64,000 bases of DNA from Corella eumyota (taxonomy: Eukaryota; Chordata; Ascidiacea; Phlebobranchia; Corellidae), in contig OY720100.1 of the NCBI GenBank assembly GCA_963082875.1, forward strand, positions 9,300,001-9,364,000, written 5' to 3'. Under the pieces are notes generated by a model. That model was not told where the DNA came from and did no database searches. It saw only the letters and a program-made list of their open reading frames with translations. Every line of letters starts with the position of its first letter. The first letter of the stretch is position 1. Shown one piece after another: positions 47,791 to 60,700 of the stretch. Both the position numbers and the translations under genes were made by a program.

Positions 47791-47982
47791 TAAAAAAATT
47801 TAAGTCAATATTATTTTAGAAATAAACGGGCATTTTATAGAAGAGGGTTAGGGTATGCTGGGGTAATAAAAATTAACTCATTATTGCTTTTCAGTTCTCG
47901 AATAAATGACAGTAAACCTAAATAAACAGTCAACGGTATTTCCGCGTTTTATTTTTTTAGGATTCCGCTACTCCTTTTTTCA

Positions 47983-48142
47983 CTTCCCTTTAATTTCCGT
48001 TCCTTCATTTTCCGGTTCCTTCATTTTTCGTTCCTTCATTTTCCGGCTCCTTTATTTTCCGTTCCTTTATTTTCCGGTTCCTTCATTTTCCGTTCCTTTA
48101 TTTTCCGGTTCCTTTATTTTCCGTTCCTTCATTTTCCGCTTT
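47983..48142. repeat. Minisatellite, right arm (inverted units)
   Basis: About ten tandem units of TTCCTTCATTTTCCG(G), the reverse complement of the left arm, separated from it by about 190 bp. The two arms could pair as a long imperfect hairpin. Confidence 0.85.
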
Positions 48143-48452
48143 TCATGTTTTTTGTTAGGCTTGTTGATTATTTCTATAAACCAAAAAATAACAGCTAAAT
48201 TTTCCTAATTTAAAAAAGTTTTCATGTAAAATACAGATTGTTTTTTTTATTTGTCACAGTATTAAAATACAAAATTTATGAAATTAAGGCAATTTGATCA
48301 CATAAAAAATAACAAAAATACATTTGTACCATTGGGCAATAAATCTATATAACAATATGTTATGATTTACCCTATTTAAAAATAAACACTTTAAAGGGCT
48401 TTTGGCAATATTACAACTTGCAGTGTAATTCCCATTAAAAAATAAGACTAGT

Positions 48453-48458
48453 TTTATT
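48453..48458 (-). terminator. Polyadenylation signal of the 48.5-kb gene
   Basis: AATAAA on the minus strand, 48 bp after the stop codon at 48506. Confidence 0.6.
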
Positions 48459-48505
48459 TAAAAGTGCGTAAATACAAAATATAAAACACTGTTCATGCAT
48501 ATTAA

Positions 48506-49875
48506 TTAAGATGTATACTGTGGTCTTTTGCGATGTTGTGAAAAAGAATGGGCATGGTAGGAATACTTCCATGAATTTGGCTTTGGAATTAGTTTCTGCA
48601 ATAAAAGAAATTACATTTTAAACTAAAAAACACAACCTAAATAATACTTGCATTCTCACAAAACTGTTTAGCAAAAGCTTAATTTAATTTCTTACCTGAG
48701 TATTTGCTAAAGTTTGCAGGTAAGTCATTGGCACTTCTTCATTTTTCTCAACCCACATTTGAATGCTTGGAGCAGGCTTCAATTTATTGGGGTCTGGTAT
48801 ATCATAATGCTTTGAATATCGGCGGTAGTGTTTAAACTTTTTTAATCTATCCCCTAAATACAAATAATCTTACAGAAATATATCAAAACATTTTCTTACA
48901 AAACAAATTAAAAAAAAATTAATATATTAATTGGCAATATTATCAGAATTATTTGTACCTGAATAATCTTCTCTATAAAGACTGTTTATTGAATCAGCTT
49001 TATTTTTTTCCCAAGTTAAAATGTTATCTGAGTTGTGTTGGTTTTGTATGGGGGGCACCTTGTGTTTACCTAGACCCTATACAAATCAAAAAATAAATTG
49101 ACAAATAGTTATGTTAAAAGAAATATTGTTAACCAATGAAATTGACACTGATACATTCAATCACTAAACCAAGTTTAAAAAATATGAGGGGGAAAAGGTT
49201 AATTGTCGTTACATATCAATACAAACTTTTTGACAGATAATAAAAAATGGTAGATTATGAACACAATTATTTGTTATTTTGAAGTGTTAAACCATACTAA
49301 ATTTTAGAACCTGGCCAAAATAAACTCCATGTCCTTGGAAAGAATCTCTATTGTCATGGGTGGAAAATGGATTTTTATTTTTATAAGGAACCTTAAATAA
49401 AAATTTAAAATAAAGTTTAAATAATTAAATTTGTACATTAATAAATGGTTAAAATCAATTAAAAAAATACTAAATTATTGTTAAGCATTTTAAGGCATAC
49501 ACAATTTTTTACATATATTACAAACTCCCTATTACATATATTAACAATAAAATAAAAAAGGTTTATACTTACCGCTAATTTTTCAAGAAAACGTGGAGGG
49601 TTTCTTATATGTTCACTATTGTTCTGATGTAGCTCACTGTGCATAATTCCTGTGGTTGTTCCACTTGATCGATTTTCCATGGCCTCTGACATCCCACGAT
49701 GCCGAAACTATATAAAAAATAACTTATTTGACATTATTTACATTTTATTGTTGGTAAATCTGTAAATTAGTTTAAGTTTTAAAAAGCAAATAAAAAATAC
49801 AATATGTTTATAAAATTGTCTTACCCAAATTCCGTGCTGGTCTTGCGATGGCACAAAATTTCTTCCCTTAGTCAT
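48506..49875 (-). CDS. Unidentified small soluble protein, 210 residues
   Basis: Not recognised. Exons: 49825-49875, 49573-49707, 49311-49391, 48959-49076, 48696-48853, 48506-48595; 633 nt, all junctions GT-AG and in phase. The start chosen is the ATG at 49875 (MTKGRNFVPSQDQHGIW); the longer open frame upstream has no ATG. The protein has no signal peptide, membrane segment or coiled coil. It is rich in His, Asn, Tyr and Pro, with short aromatic/basic stretches such as KKFKHYRRYSKHYD and WEKNKADSINSLYREDY, a composition often seen in small axonemal microtubule-binding proteins; that role is a guess, helped only slightly by the ciliary CCDC42 next door. Head to head with the giant lectin/pentraxin gene. 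Confidence 0.78.
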
Positions 49876-50581
49876 ATTTAAAAGTTGACGGGCTACTATG
49901 AAACGTTTAAATAGCCCGATCAACTTTAACTTCAACAAAATTCCATTTCAAACAGAAGCTGTGGTTGTTGTTATAGAAACGTAGCGCTCCTTGCGGTTCG
50001 AAATCGAAACAAAAATTTTTATTTTACTTTTTACAACAGATTTTTTTCTTACATTGTGGTTATATATTAACTTAATGTTAACAAAAAAATTGATTAATAT
50101 TTTTTGTTAAAAAATAAGTAATAATTAGATAGGGATTTTCCCGTCAGAATTTTTAAATTAACACACGTGTCTGCTTTTTAGCGCTTTTTATGTCATATGG
50201 GCAGATGGGTATTAAACAAATGACAGATTTTACAATTTCTTAAATTAAAAAAAATTAATCATATTAAATATTTTTTTGTCACCGGACAATCATTATTGTG
50301 TAAGTTTAATCGGTAACAATTATTAGTCGTTACGAAAAAATACAATACAATATTTGTATTGTAGTATATAATTTAACGGTACATATATAATTTTGTGGTA
50401 TATTATCCAATACAAAAAGAATTTTAAAATTTTTATAATTAATTATTCATGATTATTAAAAAAAACGTTATACGTTATTTCGAATTGGTAATTTTATGTA
50501 ATAAAGTGAAAGATATTATTTGGAACATTTTAATTTATTATGGTTATGCCATTTGTTAAAATTGATTAATAAGAAACAAAA
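49876..50581. promoter_or_regulatory. Divergent intergenic region upstream of the giant gene
   Basis: 706 bp, strongly AT-rich except for a GC-richer patch next to the minus-strand start (about 49950-50000). No gene or repeat seen; no clear TATA box. Confidence 0.4.
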
Positions 50582-51718
50582 ATGGGATTATATTGTTTAT
50601 TAAACATTTTTGTATTAACATTTTTGAGTTCATTTTGCTTAGTTTTGACGATTAGCAAAAATTCTGGTATGACAATTATATTACTAATTTTTTTTGGTTT
50701 AATAATGCAATTTTTTTAAATTAGAATTATTTTTATTTTATTTTTAAAAGTAAATTTATTAATATACTAATCTTAAACTTTTAATTATCTATTAATGCTA
50801 CTATAAAATTGTATTTTAAATTTTTAGAAATTTTTGAGATTTCTTCTCTTTTTAATGAGGAAAAAAGGTGGTCTTTTGAAAGTAATGGGAAGTTAGTAGA
50901 ATCTTCCTCTTTTCTTTGTAAGTTGGGTTAATTTAAATGTTAAAATGTTTTTTTAAATATTAGAACTTGTGTTTGGTTACAGTAAATTAGATTACTTTTT
51001 TGTTAAAAGTAGGTTAAAAATGTAAAAGAAATTTGAACATTTAACAAACTTATTTAAGTCAATTAATGTTCTGAATAAGGTTTTACCTAGGATTTTTGTT
51101 TTTTAGCATCAAGATTTCAAATTGAAGCTTGTCCATTGATCGAAACCCAACCTAATTATGTACAAAGTGTTGCTTTGCGTCAACTTATAAATTTCTGGTG
51201 GCATTTCGGCATAGGTGCACACAAAAATTATGTTTGCCACGATCCCACTAATTCTGATTTATTACTTGGAAGAGTAAATGGAGATGTTGTTAATGATATA
51301 GTTGGAAATGTAATAGTAAATGGAACTTGCTGTTTCTTTAAAAAGGAAAATGTTTGGTTTGAAAATAGTGTTTCATTTAGCTTAGCTAATGTTTATCCGG
51401 AGAAGTTTATACAAAGGTTATATACTTATTTATTCTACACTTTTTAGACAATTAGGTAGTAAATTGTTTATTCAAGCCATGCTTTTATTTTATTATTTAT
51501 TAGAAAATATAGAAGAGTTTGGTTTAATCTATGTAATTTGTTTTTAGCAATGACAATGTTATATTGTCAGTGACAAAGGTGTTGTAATTATTTTTTTCTT
51601 TTTTTATTTAGGACAACAATATTAGAAGATTTAATAGGTGGGACTACCCTAACAATTGACCAAAAGGAACGAAGTTCCTTTCGATTTATACCAAGCAATT
51701 TTTCACTGAATATTCATG
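50582..51718 (+). other. Giant gene, N-terminal segment
   Basis: Exons 50582-50666, 50828-50917, 51107-51416, 51612-51718. Residues 1-23 form a hydrophobic signal peptide (LLNIFVLTFLSSFCLVL). The next about 170 residues contain SRFQIEACP, FWWHFGIGAHKNYVCHD and VNGTCCFF, with four Cys. The glycine/asparagine-rich beta pattern could be a further LamG/pentraxin-like fold, but I cannot assign it. Confidence 0.65.
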
Positions 51719-54700
51719 GTAAGTTACTGATTTAACTACAAAAATTAAATCTATGTGATGTAATGTTCTACAAGTTTTTTTTATTTAATTCTTGATTTTG
51801 TTGTGTTAGATTGGATTAAATTTGGCAATACAAAAATTAAACTTCTTAGTCCTACATTAACAACTTTAACAACCTCTTTAAATCATGCTAATGGTACTTG
51901 TCAATTAATTGGCGCTACTATATTTTTACCTAAGGATGTAAATGAACATATTGCTGTCACAAAGATATTAAGACAATTTAAGGGTAAAAAAAATTAGGCC
52001 TATTTAATATCTTGGTAATATTTTATGAAATTCTAATAAAGAAAAATGAAAACAGTTTTTTTGTAAATAAATATTAACTTGTACTTAAAAATACATTACT
52101 AACAATTATTGTTTTAATATTACAAAATCTAAATGGAAATTATTATTTAAATTTAGTCACAAGTGTTTGGGTCGGAGTTATCAGTAATTTGGATGAAGAG
52201 AGCAACTTGGTTTGGAACACACTTTATAATGAGCTTTATTCCAATTCATTGTTGGACTCAATCCAAATTAAGGAAAACCTTTGTGTAATTCTCAGTATTT
52301 TTTCAACATCACAATGGTATTCTAAAAACTGTGACGAAAAATCCTTTATTCTTTGTCAGAAAACTGGTATTTATTTTCATTTCTTTGTCATTTTAGATCT
52401 TAAATTTAATAAATGAAAAAAAACAATTTTTATTTCTAATTAATTATTTATTTAACCTAGTCAACAATAATTTATTTAATGCTGTTAAAATTTTAAAACT
52501 AATAAAAAAACAAGAACCCTAGATTTTAAAAATTAATTGTAATAAGAAACATGTTTAAAAAGAAATGTGTGTCTTAAAAATAAAAAGCATTAAACAAAAC
52601 TCTAATATTAAATCTAAAATTTTTATGTAGATCTTCTTTCACCAGAGCCCAGTATTAAAGCAGAATTTAAAAATTTACAAATATATCAATCTACCCAAAC
52701 ATTGCCAATACTTGTTAAAGCTAATTTCCTTAACCCATCCAATAATGATCATGTGATTGTCAGAGCTTTACTGAATGTTAACTTTCTTGATAATGTTTTT
52801 GGTTATGTAGATAAGGATGTTTATTGGGTTGTGTTTAATGTTTCCACTGCTTACCAAACTTATTTTGTATGTTTTTAACAAAGTTATGCTATAATAATTT
52901 TTAAAAAAGATTTGTATACCTAACATAAATAATTAAGATAAAAAAAGTTGTTTTATTTAAAAAATTAAAAAAATTATTTTTATTTATTTAAATTTTGTTT
53001 TTTGTAGTAAGCCACATTGTTTATAATTTTTTTTAGGGAAAAACAGCATTGTTAGGACAACAATTTAGTCACAACCAAATAGAAGTTACAATTAATGCTG
53101 ATATAAGTGATAAAGTTTCAAGCATGTTGGTAAATACCAATTATCTTGCTACTTTATCTGCAAGTCTTCAATATTCAGGAATTACTCGCTTCATGGTAAA
53201 CTTAAACTTTTGTGATAATATTTTATAAATAACATTTAGGTTTTTTTTTATTCACTTTTAACTTATATATATAATTTTTTTATTTTACCTTATTTTAGAT
53301 ACCATTAGGAAAGGAGGAAATTAACATAGACAGATTGAACAAGGAACGACATTTAACTTGGACAATGTGTCTTCAGATTAAAATTGCAAAACTAGATCAT
53401 TCGGATGTTATTATATTTGACCAGTTTCAATATTTTATAATTAATGTTGTTGCTCGTAATTTTGTAAGTTTTACTTTTTGAAAGGTTTACAAAGTTTTTA
53501 TCTAAAAATAATATTTAATTGACATGGAAAAGTCATAACACAAATGTTTCAAAATTTTGATAAAAATTACCAAATTAAATAAATGTTGTTTACTTTTTTT
53601 ACAGAAATACTACCTACAACTGTCACTTACGCCATATAATTTTAAGAGAAGTAATGGAAATTATCAGAAAAAAGAAATTAGTTTGGAATTATATTATGGT
53701 TTCTGGTATTATATTTGTTATGTTAAACAAGCTAATAATAATATGCAAACTTTTGTTAATGGAAAACTTTTTCAAACTTCTGATTCTGAACACTACTATT
53801 ATTTTCCAGGTGTGTAAAAATTGCATTTAATAGGAGTAACATGAAACATGAGTTTATTAATCTAAAATTGCAAAATTTAAATGAAGCACTTTCTAATAAT
53901 GACCTGATTTGCATTTTTAGTCATTTTTACCTTAAAATACAATTGGTAAAATAAACTATTTTAGGTTTAAATTAAATATTCAAATTTTTAGATGGCGATG
54001 ACTTTGTATTAAACTCTGTTACTTCTGGGTCAGTAACACTTACAGACATAAATGCTTGGTCACATGAGTTAAGTGAACAAGATGTTGAAAAAATGAGTTT
54101 AGTTTGTGGTTCTAATCCAACTTATTTTCCTGATATTTTAATGTGGAAGTTAAAGAATATAAGAAAACATAGATTGTTAATTTTTGATGGCAAAATTGAG
54201 TTATCCAATGCCTGTCAACTAACAGATGTTTTTGAAATTGCTAGAACTGAAATTCCTGTTGTGATTTCTTCTGAAACAGGTTAGAATTATTTTTGTAAAA
54301 CATATTTATTGTGATCTTTATTTTAACAATACCTGTTTTAATTTTTTTTGTTGAAAAATGTTTTTATTAGAATCATATTTTATTTCATAAAAGTGTTTAT
54401 TTTGTTTTTAATCTAAATTTAAAAATAAAATTTATTATCATTTATTTATTGTATCATATTATAAAACGTTGCTGTAGATTTTGTAGAAATAAGTGATGTG
54501 ACATTAAGATTCCCTCAGTATGAGGGTGATGTTATCTGGTACAATATTGACACAAACTTGTACATGGATTTTACTATAATTAACTTTAGTCAAAATGATT
54601 TAAAAAGTTTATGTTCTTCGGTAAGCCTTCAGGTAATAAGATAAAATTATTAAAGAAAAATTGGCATATTGTTAAAAATGATTTGGTTTTTAGTTTCAAG

Positions 54701-57700
54701 AGATAATTTTTTTAAATTAAGCCAAAATTTAGGTTGCATTTGGCTTGCTTATTATTCTTTTTATAATTGATTTTTTAGATTTTTATTTCAACAAGCTCTT
54801 TACCTCCCACTGGTGACAAATTAATTTCAACAAAAATTACAAAAACAAGTAAACTTCCATGCTTATATCTAGCCAGAGGAAAAACTTTAAAGATTAAAAA
54901 TTCCAAGATGGTATTGGATTCAAAACAAGTTTTGCCGTTAGAGGTTTTTTGTTTAAATTATTATGTAAAACTATAATTTACTTATTATATTTTTTTTAAA
55001 TTAGATTGGTTATGGCATTAATATTGAGCCTTATTATTGATGTTATATATATATGGATGTATTTTAAATCTTTTTATTTTCTGTATATACAAATTTTTTT
55101 ATTATATTTTTTCTTGCAGCTTGTTGTCCTACCCTTATATCTTCATATTGGTTTTCTACCAATTAATTCATATTTGAATCAAGATGTTGTGTGGATTCCT
55201 ACTATTTATATATCAAGAAGGTTAAGAAATATTGATCCAGAAGGTATTTTTGATAGTTTGTATTTCTTAAAATCTAGGCCATTTTTAAAAAAAATTCTAA
55301 AACCCCAAAATTTTTGAAATTTTTCTACAGATGATGCAGAAATAGAAGTTTCCCACTTTAACATCTCTCCTTCTGTTGGCACTACTGCCCCGATAAATGC
55401 TCAGATATTGTTGAGAGCTCCCAGTAGTGGTGGAGTTGTTGGTACTTTTTCATACAGGTGGTATAGACTTTATTATAATGGTATAAATGTAACTAATATG
55501 ATAATTCATTGAAAAAACTTTAAAAAATTAGTTTATAGATTAAGACATTGTTTAATAATAATATTCTATTTAGTACAAAATTATGGTTTTCAAAGACAAA
55601 ATATCTGACAGAAGAATCTGTATTTTCTGGTTTATATTTATCTCCATTAGGAAACGAGGTTAAGGATGGTAATATAGCAAGTCATGTAATTGATTATACT
55701 TATGAAATACCATCTAGCCAAACTAATGATGTTTGTGGAAATATATATGCCATTCTACAGGTAATATAAAATTTTTGCCATCATTTATCATAGATATTTT
55801 ATTTCAACAAAATTTGGTTTTTAAAACATTAAAAAAATATTATATTTATATAAGAAAAAAAAGCAAAATATGTGATTTGTTTTTTGATTAGTTTTATAAT
55901 TTGGGAGTGAATATAAAAATCAGTTAACGTTAAGGTTGTACTGCAAGAGCATTATGTGCAAAGAGATCCAAACAATAATTATCTAGCGCAACCAATTACT
56001 AGAAACTGTCAACAAGGTATTCACTTATCTTTAATAAATACCATGTATAAACATTGATAACATTAAAAATATTTTTAAATTAGACATTTTTGCTGTATCT
56101 GATCTCCAAATTCTAAGTATCGGACCCCTGAATGTTGATTTTGTTGATAAATTAACTTTTTCATTTACTTTAACTTGTACCATGTATCCTGATTGTAATA
56201 TTCCCTTTGCTTCATATGATGATCAACACAATTTTGAAAGTAAATATAATATTATCAACATATAAAAAAAAATAATGTGCTATTTATAAATTTCTCGTTT
56301 ATTTACTGTTTATTCATGTAACGTGTCTGTTAAGACTTAAAATGCTTTGTTTTGCTTTCTTTTAGTTGAGATTTATTTTGGAGCAGTTCAATTAAAATTA
56401 TATGAAACAGAAGTTTTACCAAGTTTAAGGTATAAATTGTTTAACATAGTTTAATTTGATAAATTTGTTTTAACAAGAATATATATATATATATCAAAAA
56501 TCGTTTATTTTTTTTGCTTGTTTTAGTGAGGCTTTTAATTCTAAAACCAAAGATATTAAAATTTATGTAAACACACTGTTTTTACTTCAAAACGAGGCTG
56601 AAAATAATAAAATTTGTTATCAAGAACAAAGTTTTCTAAAGGTACGTAAACTTATTAAAATCAATTATATAAATGTTCTTTTTACGTTAGTAATATTAAA
56701 TGTCATCTTTTTACATTAAGAAATGTAGCGACTTTAATAAAATATATTTATTATTTTAAGGTTGCATTAAACTTGGGAAATGCTCTTTCACATTTAACTG
56801 AAATTGTTGTATTTAATAATCAACAAATTATTTACTTGAATCCAACTTTTACTGTATGTGGTAGGTAACCTATTTAATATTAGTTATTTTGATTTTTTTA
56901 AATGTCATCCACACCAACAAAAGTATGGTTTATTTAATTGATATATATATTTTTTTTAGTGTTTACATAAAATTTATTATCAAGGATATTATGTAGGTGT
57001 TTAATGTTTTCAGACCAAGCAAAAGTAAAGATCACCAATTTTGTTGTAAACTGCCAAGTATGGACAATAAACCGAACTTGTTCATTTGATTTATCAGTTG
57101 GAATAATGACTAACAATCTTGAAATAAATTTAAATGAAATGCTTACAATTAAACAACTTCAACCCAGATTTTTTCTTGCTAAAAGAGTTAATTCATTTAC
57201 AATGTCCAGGTATCTATTGACTACAGAGTTTCAAGTTTTATATTAAATTTTTTTTTAAATCTGTATAAGTGTATATGTTAAAATAAATATTTTAAATCTA
57301 TAAAATAGTAAATTTATTTTTTTGCTTAGTGATATTACAGTTTTATCTTATTTTCCTTCTGCTGGCGTCATAACTCAAATTCAACCGATTTTCACTGATG
57401 AAATTATTTCTAAAGATGTATTAGATATATATAACAGAGATGTTAATGCGATGGGGTTAACTATTAAGGATAAAGAGGGTGTTTTATTGCACAAGAATGC
57501 TGGACTCCAGCATTGTGGGTCAGAAGTTGAAATATGTGTATTGGTAGGGGAAAATTTAAATATTGATGACAATAAAGATATTCAAACAGGAGAACAAGTA
57601 AAGTAAGAGAATTTTATAGTTATATTAACATCTTAAATTTTTGTTGGTCTAATTTTTTTTGGTTTCTTATAAAAACTTTATTTTGTTTATATGCTTAATT

Positions 57701-60700
57701 TCTACTTTAGATGTTCTAATGTTTTTATAAATTGTCCTGGAGATAAATTCTTATTTAAAAGTTTGGAGATAGTAGTTGCAGAAGGGTTTTTAACACCTGG
57801 TGTGTCCACCAAAGCTTTTGTGAGTAAAATATTTAAGTTGTAGAAATGTTTATTCCAAGTATAAACTACAAATTATTATTTTAAAGTTTAAAACAAATTA
57901 GTATTGGAAAATATAAATTTTCTTGTTATTAGGTTTCTGGTGTTATACAAAATGGGGCTGGAAAAATATTAGAAGTAAATCCACTCACTCAAATTCTTGA
58001 TTTTAGACTACAATTTTATCTTTCAAAATATTCAACTCTAAAAAATGGAAAGTTTATTGAAATACCAAACAGTAAGTAAAATGTTCCCCTTTAATTATTC
58101 TTTTTTTAATAAACTGTAATAAAAAAATTTGTTTTAAATATTTTTTATCAGGTTTGGTTTTTCAAATGAAAGATATGCAAAAGCTACGTTCTAATTTACA
58201 TACTGGTTCATCTTTTAACTTTAAATCAGCATCTTTAACCATAAAAGTACCTATAGATATGTGTGAAATAGATCAAGTGTACATTATAGCTGTTATACTA
58301 ACCACTAATGAAAATATGCGTTGGGAAGATAACACGCAAATCCAAGATTTAAAGGTAAACTAATTAGTGTTAAACATTCAAAACAGGCGAATGGTAAGAT
58401 TGGGTATAGCCAATTTATACCAATTTTCAAAAGCTTTAGGTTATTTTTTCGGTTTTTACTACTTTCATGTTGTAGCTTTTTCAAAAAAGCAGTATAATAC
58501 TCAACGAGATACTGTAGTTTTTAGGTTCTTAAAAAAAAAATTAGGTTCTAAAAAATTACTACTTTTAGGTTTCATGTGATGAAAATTTGTATGATTTTGG
58601 CATCCGCAATTCTATAGTAACAGCAAGTATATACACTAGTGCAAGGGATATATTAGAGGCTCAAACTATAAGTGAAGGAAATATTAAAGTTGATCTTGAT
58701 TTGGAGTTTAAAGTGTCACCCAGAAAAGAAGACAAAACTATATCTGTAAGTTTGCTTAAATTAAAACAGCCTAAATTTTTTTTAAAAGAGGACTTGGCAT
58801 ATGTAATGTTTAATTAACTTAAAGCTTGTCTATTTATTGAAATATTTTTACAGAGTGTCAATGAATTAGGTATTAGTCTACCTACTATACATTACTACCT
58901 ATCCCGCGATAAAGATTTACATACTAAGTTAAATGGAGAACCAAATGATCATAGACTATTATCGGTCAGTCCTACTGGTGAAATACTTTACAAATCTCTT
59001 AAAATATCACCTGCAATTACATCTACTGTAACTGAAAAATGGGATGTAATAAAATCAGTTTTGGTTGTTCAAGTTACAATAGTAGTTAATCTGATATCAG
59101 TTGATATGAATTATTGTGGAAATGTTTTTGTAATTTCTTTTTTGGATCCACAAAATAATCATGATTATGATCTTGATAATAATTTGGTTTCAAATCAGGT
59201 ATAAGCTATTTCTTAAACATTTAAATTTTGGGGAATAAAAATGATTATTGTAAAAATATTGTTTATATATATGTTTATTTAAAATTTAAATACATTTTAA
59301 CAGTGATTCTGTACCCAGAGATTTAAATATTGTTTTTATTCTAGATAACCTACACTTGTGCATTCGATGTCATTGAACTATCAGATGCCAACTTAACTTG
59401 GGGCCAATATCCTCTACCTATATCATCTCCTGTTTCTTTACATGCTCAAGTTAGAATTGTGTTTTTGTCACTGGGTGTAAGTCAGCAATTTATTGATTCG
59501 GAAGACAAGAAAGCAAACATCAAGTTTAATGTTACCTCCTCAAGTGATTATAAAGGAATTGAAAATGTCATGAATATAACAGTATGTAGAAATTGTTAGT
59601 TTGAAAAGTATTTTTAAAAATGCATTTATTAAGGCTATTTTTTTTTACTTTTAGACCATAGATAATAGCTGGACAGTGTCACCTCCACTTTACAAAGGTT
59701 TTGATATTGGACGTGATGATGTAACTTATGACATACAAGGTGAACTATTTATGGAGGAAACTGAAATATTAAGTGTACAAGTAATTTATTTAATTATGAT
59801 ACTTAGTTCTATTTATATGAAAATTGGTATTAATAAAATTCAAGAAATAGTGAATTAAATCGATGATTTAGTAATAGTTTGTAAAAAAAATTTGCACTCT
59901 TTTTGTTTTATGTTAAAATTAGTTTTTAAAATATGTTTTTTTAGAGATATATTCACATTGAAGTGATATCTGGGGACAGTGAGATAGGAAATCGTTTTGA
60001 ATTTTATATTAATCAAAATAATAAAATCACCAGACCTGTTTGTTACTATGACGATGTGGCACAACACATTGATATTGTACCATCAATTCGCCTTAATAAC
60101 TTTCAAGAAATTGCTAAATTAATCAATTTTGGTTTGACTATTGATATCAATGTTTTGTTTACTGATCAAAGGTATAATAAATTTTAATTTTGTGTAATTG
60201 TCATAAAGTTGTTGTTAAAATAAAAAAGTTTATTGTTGAAAAGTTTGTCTTAAACTTATTAAAATTAGACAAAACATTGTGATACATACATAATGACTTT
60301 TAATTTTATTTTTATTTATAAACTCAAAAATTCATTTTTAGATTTGCCTTTCCTTCACTTTTACATCTACACCCACATATTACTCACTTTGATTTTCAAT
60401 TCTATATTTCAACTGAGCCAACTTTAAACTTTGAAAAGGTTTTTCCTATTCGTTATACCAAAACTGCAGATGACATATTGACATTGAAAAGAGAAATACA
60501 ATTCACTGGAAGCACAATGAGATTTGAATCCAATGTTAAAGTCAACTCCGAGGATGTTTTTAAACACTGTTGTCTTGGTAAGTTGAATGTATTATTTTGT
60601 ATTATTGTTTTTTTAGTTTAACATTAAAAAGCTTTAATATTTATGTTTACTTACTTTTTTCTGATGATATTTTAGCTGAATCAACCAAATGTTTTATTTC

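Larger units (their letters stand above)
47281..48505. other. Spacer with inverted minisatellite tracts
   Basis: Between the CCDC42 start and the 3' end of the next minus-strand gene. It contains the paired GGAA-rich minisatellite (47700-47790 and 47983-48142). A plus-strand open frame at 47906-48208 is only the translation of this repeat. Otherwise AT-rich, with no gene. Confidence 0.6.

Noticed and set aside
47906-48208. Plus-strand frame with repeated FIFRS/PSFS peptides
   Set aside because: Translation of the inverted minisatellite; no start context, splice sites or homology.
55917-55934. Alternative acceptor AATCAG before TTAACG in the giant gene
   Set aside because: Using it leads to an early stop; the acceptor ending at 55934 keeps phase and frame.
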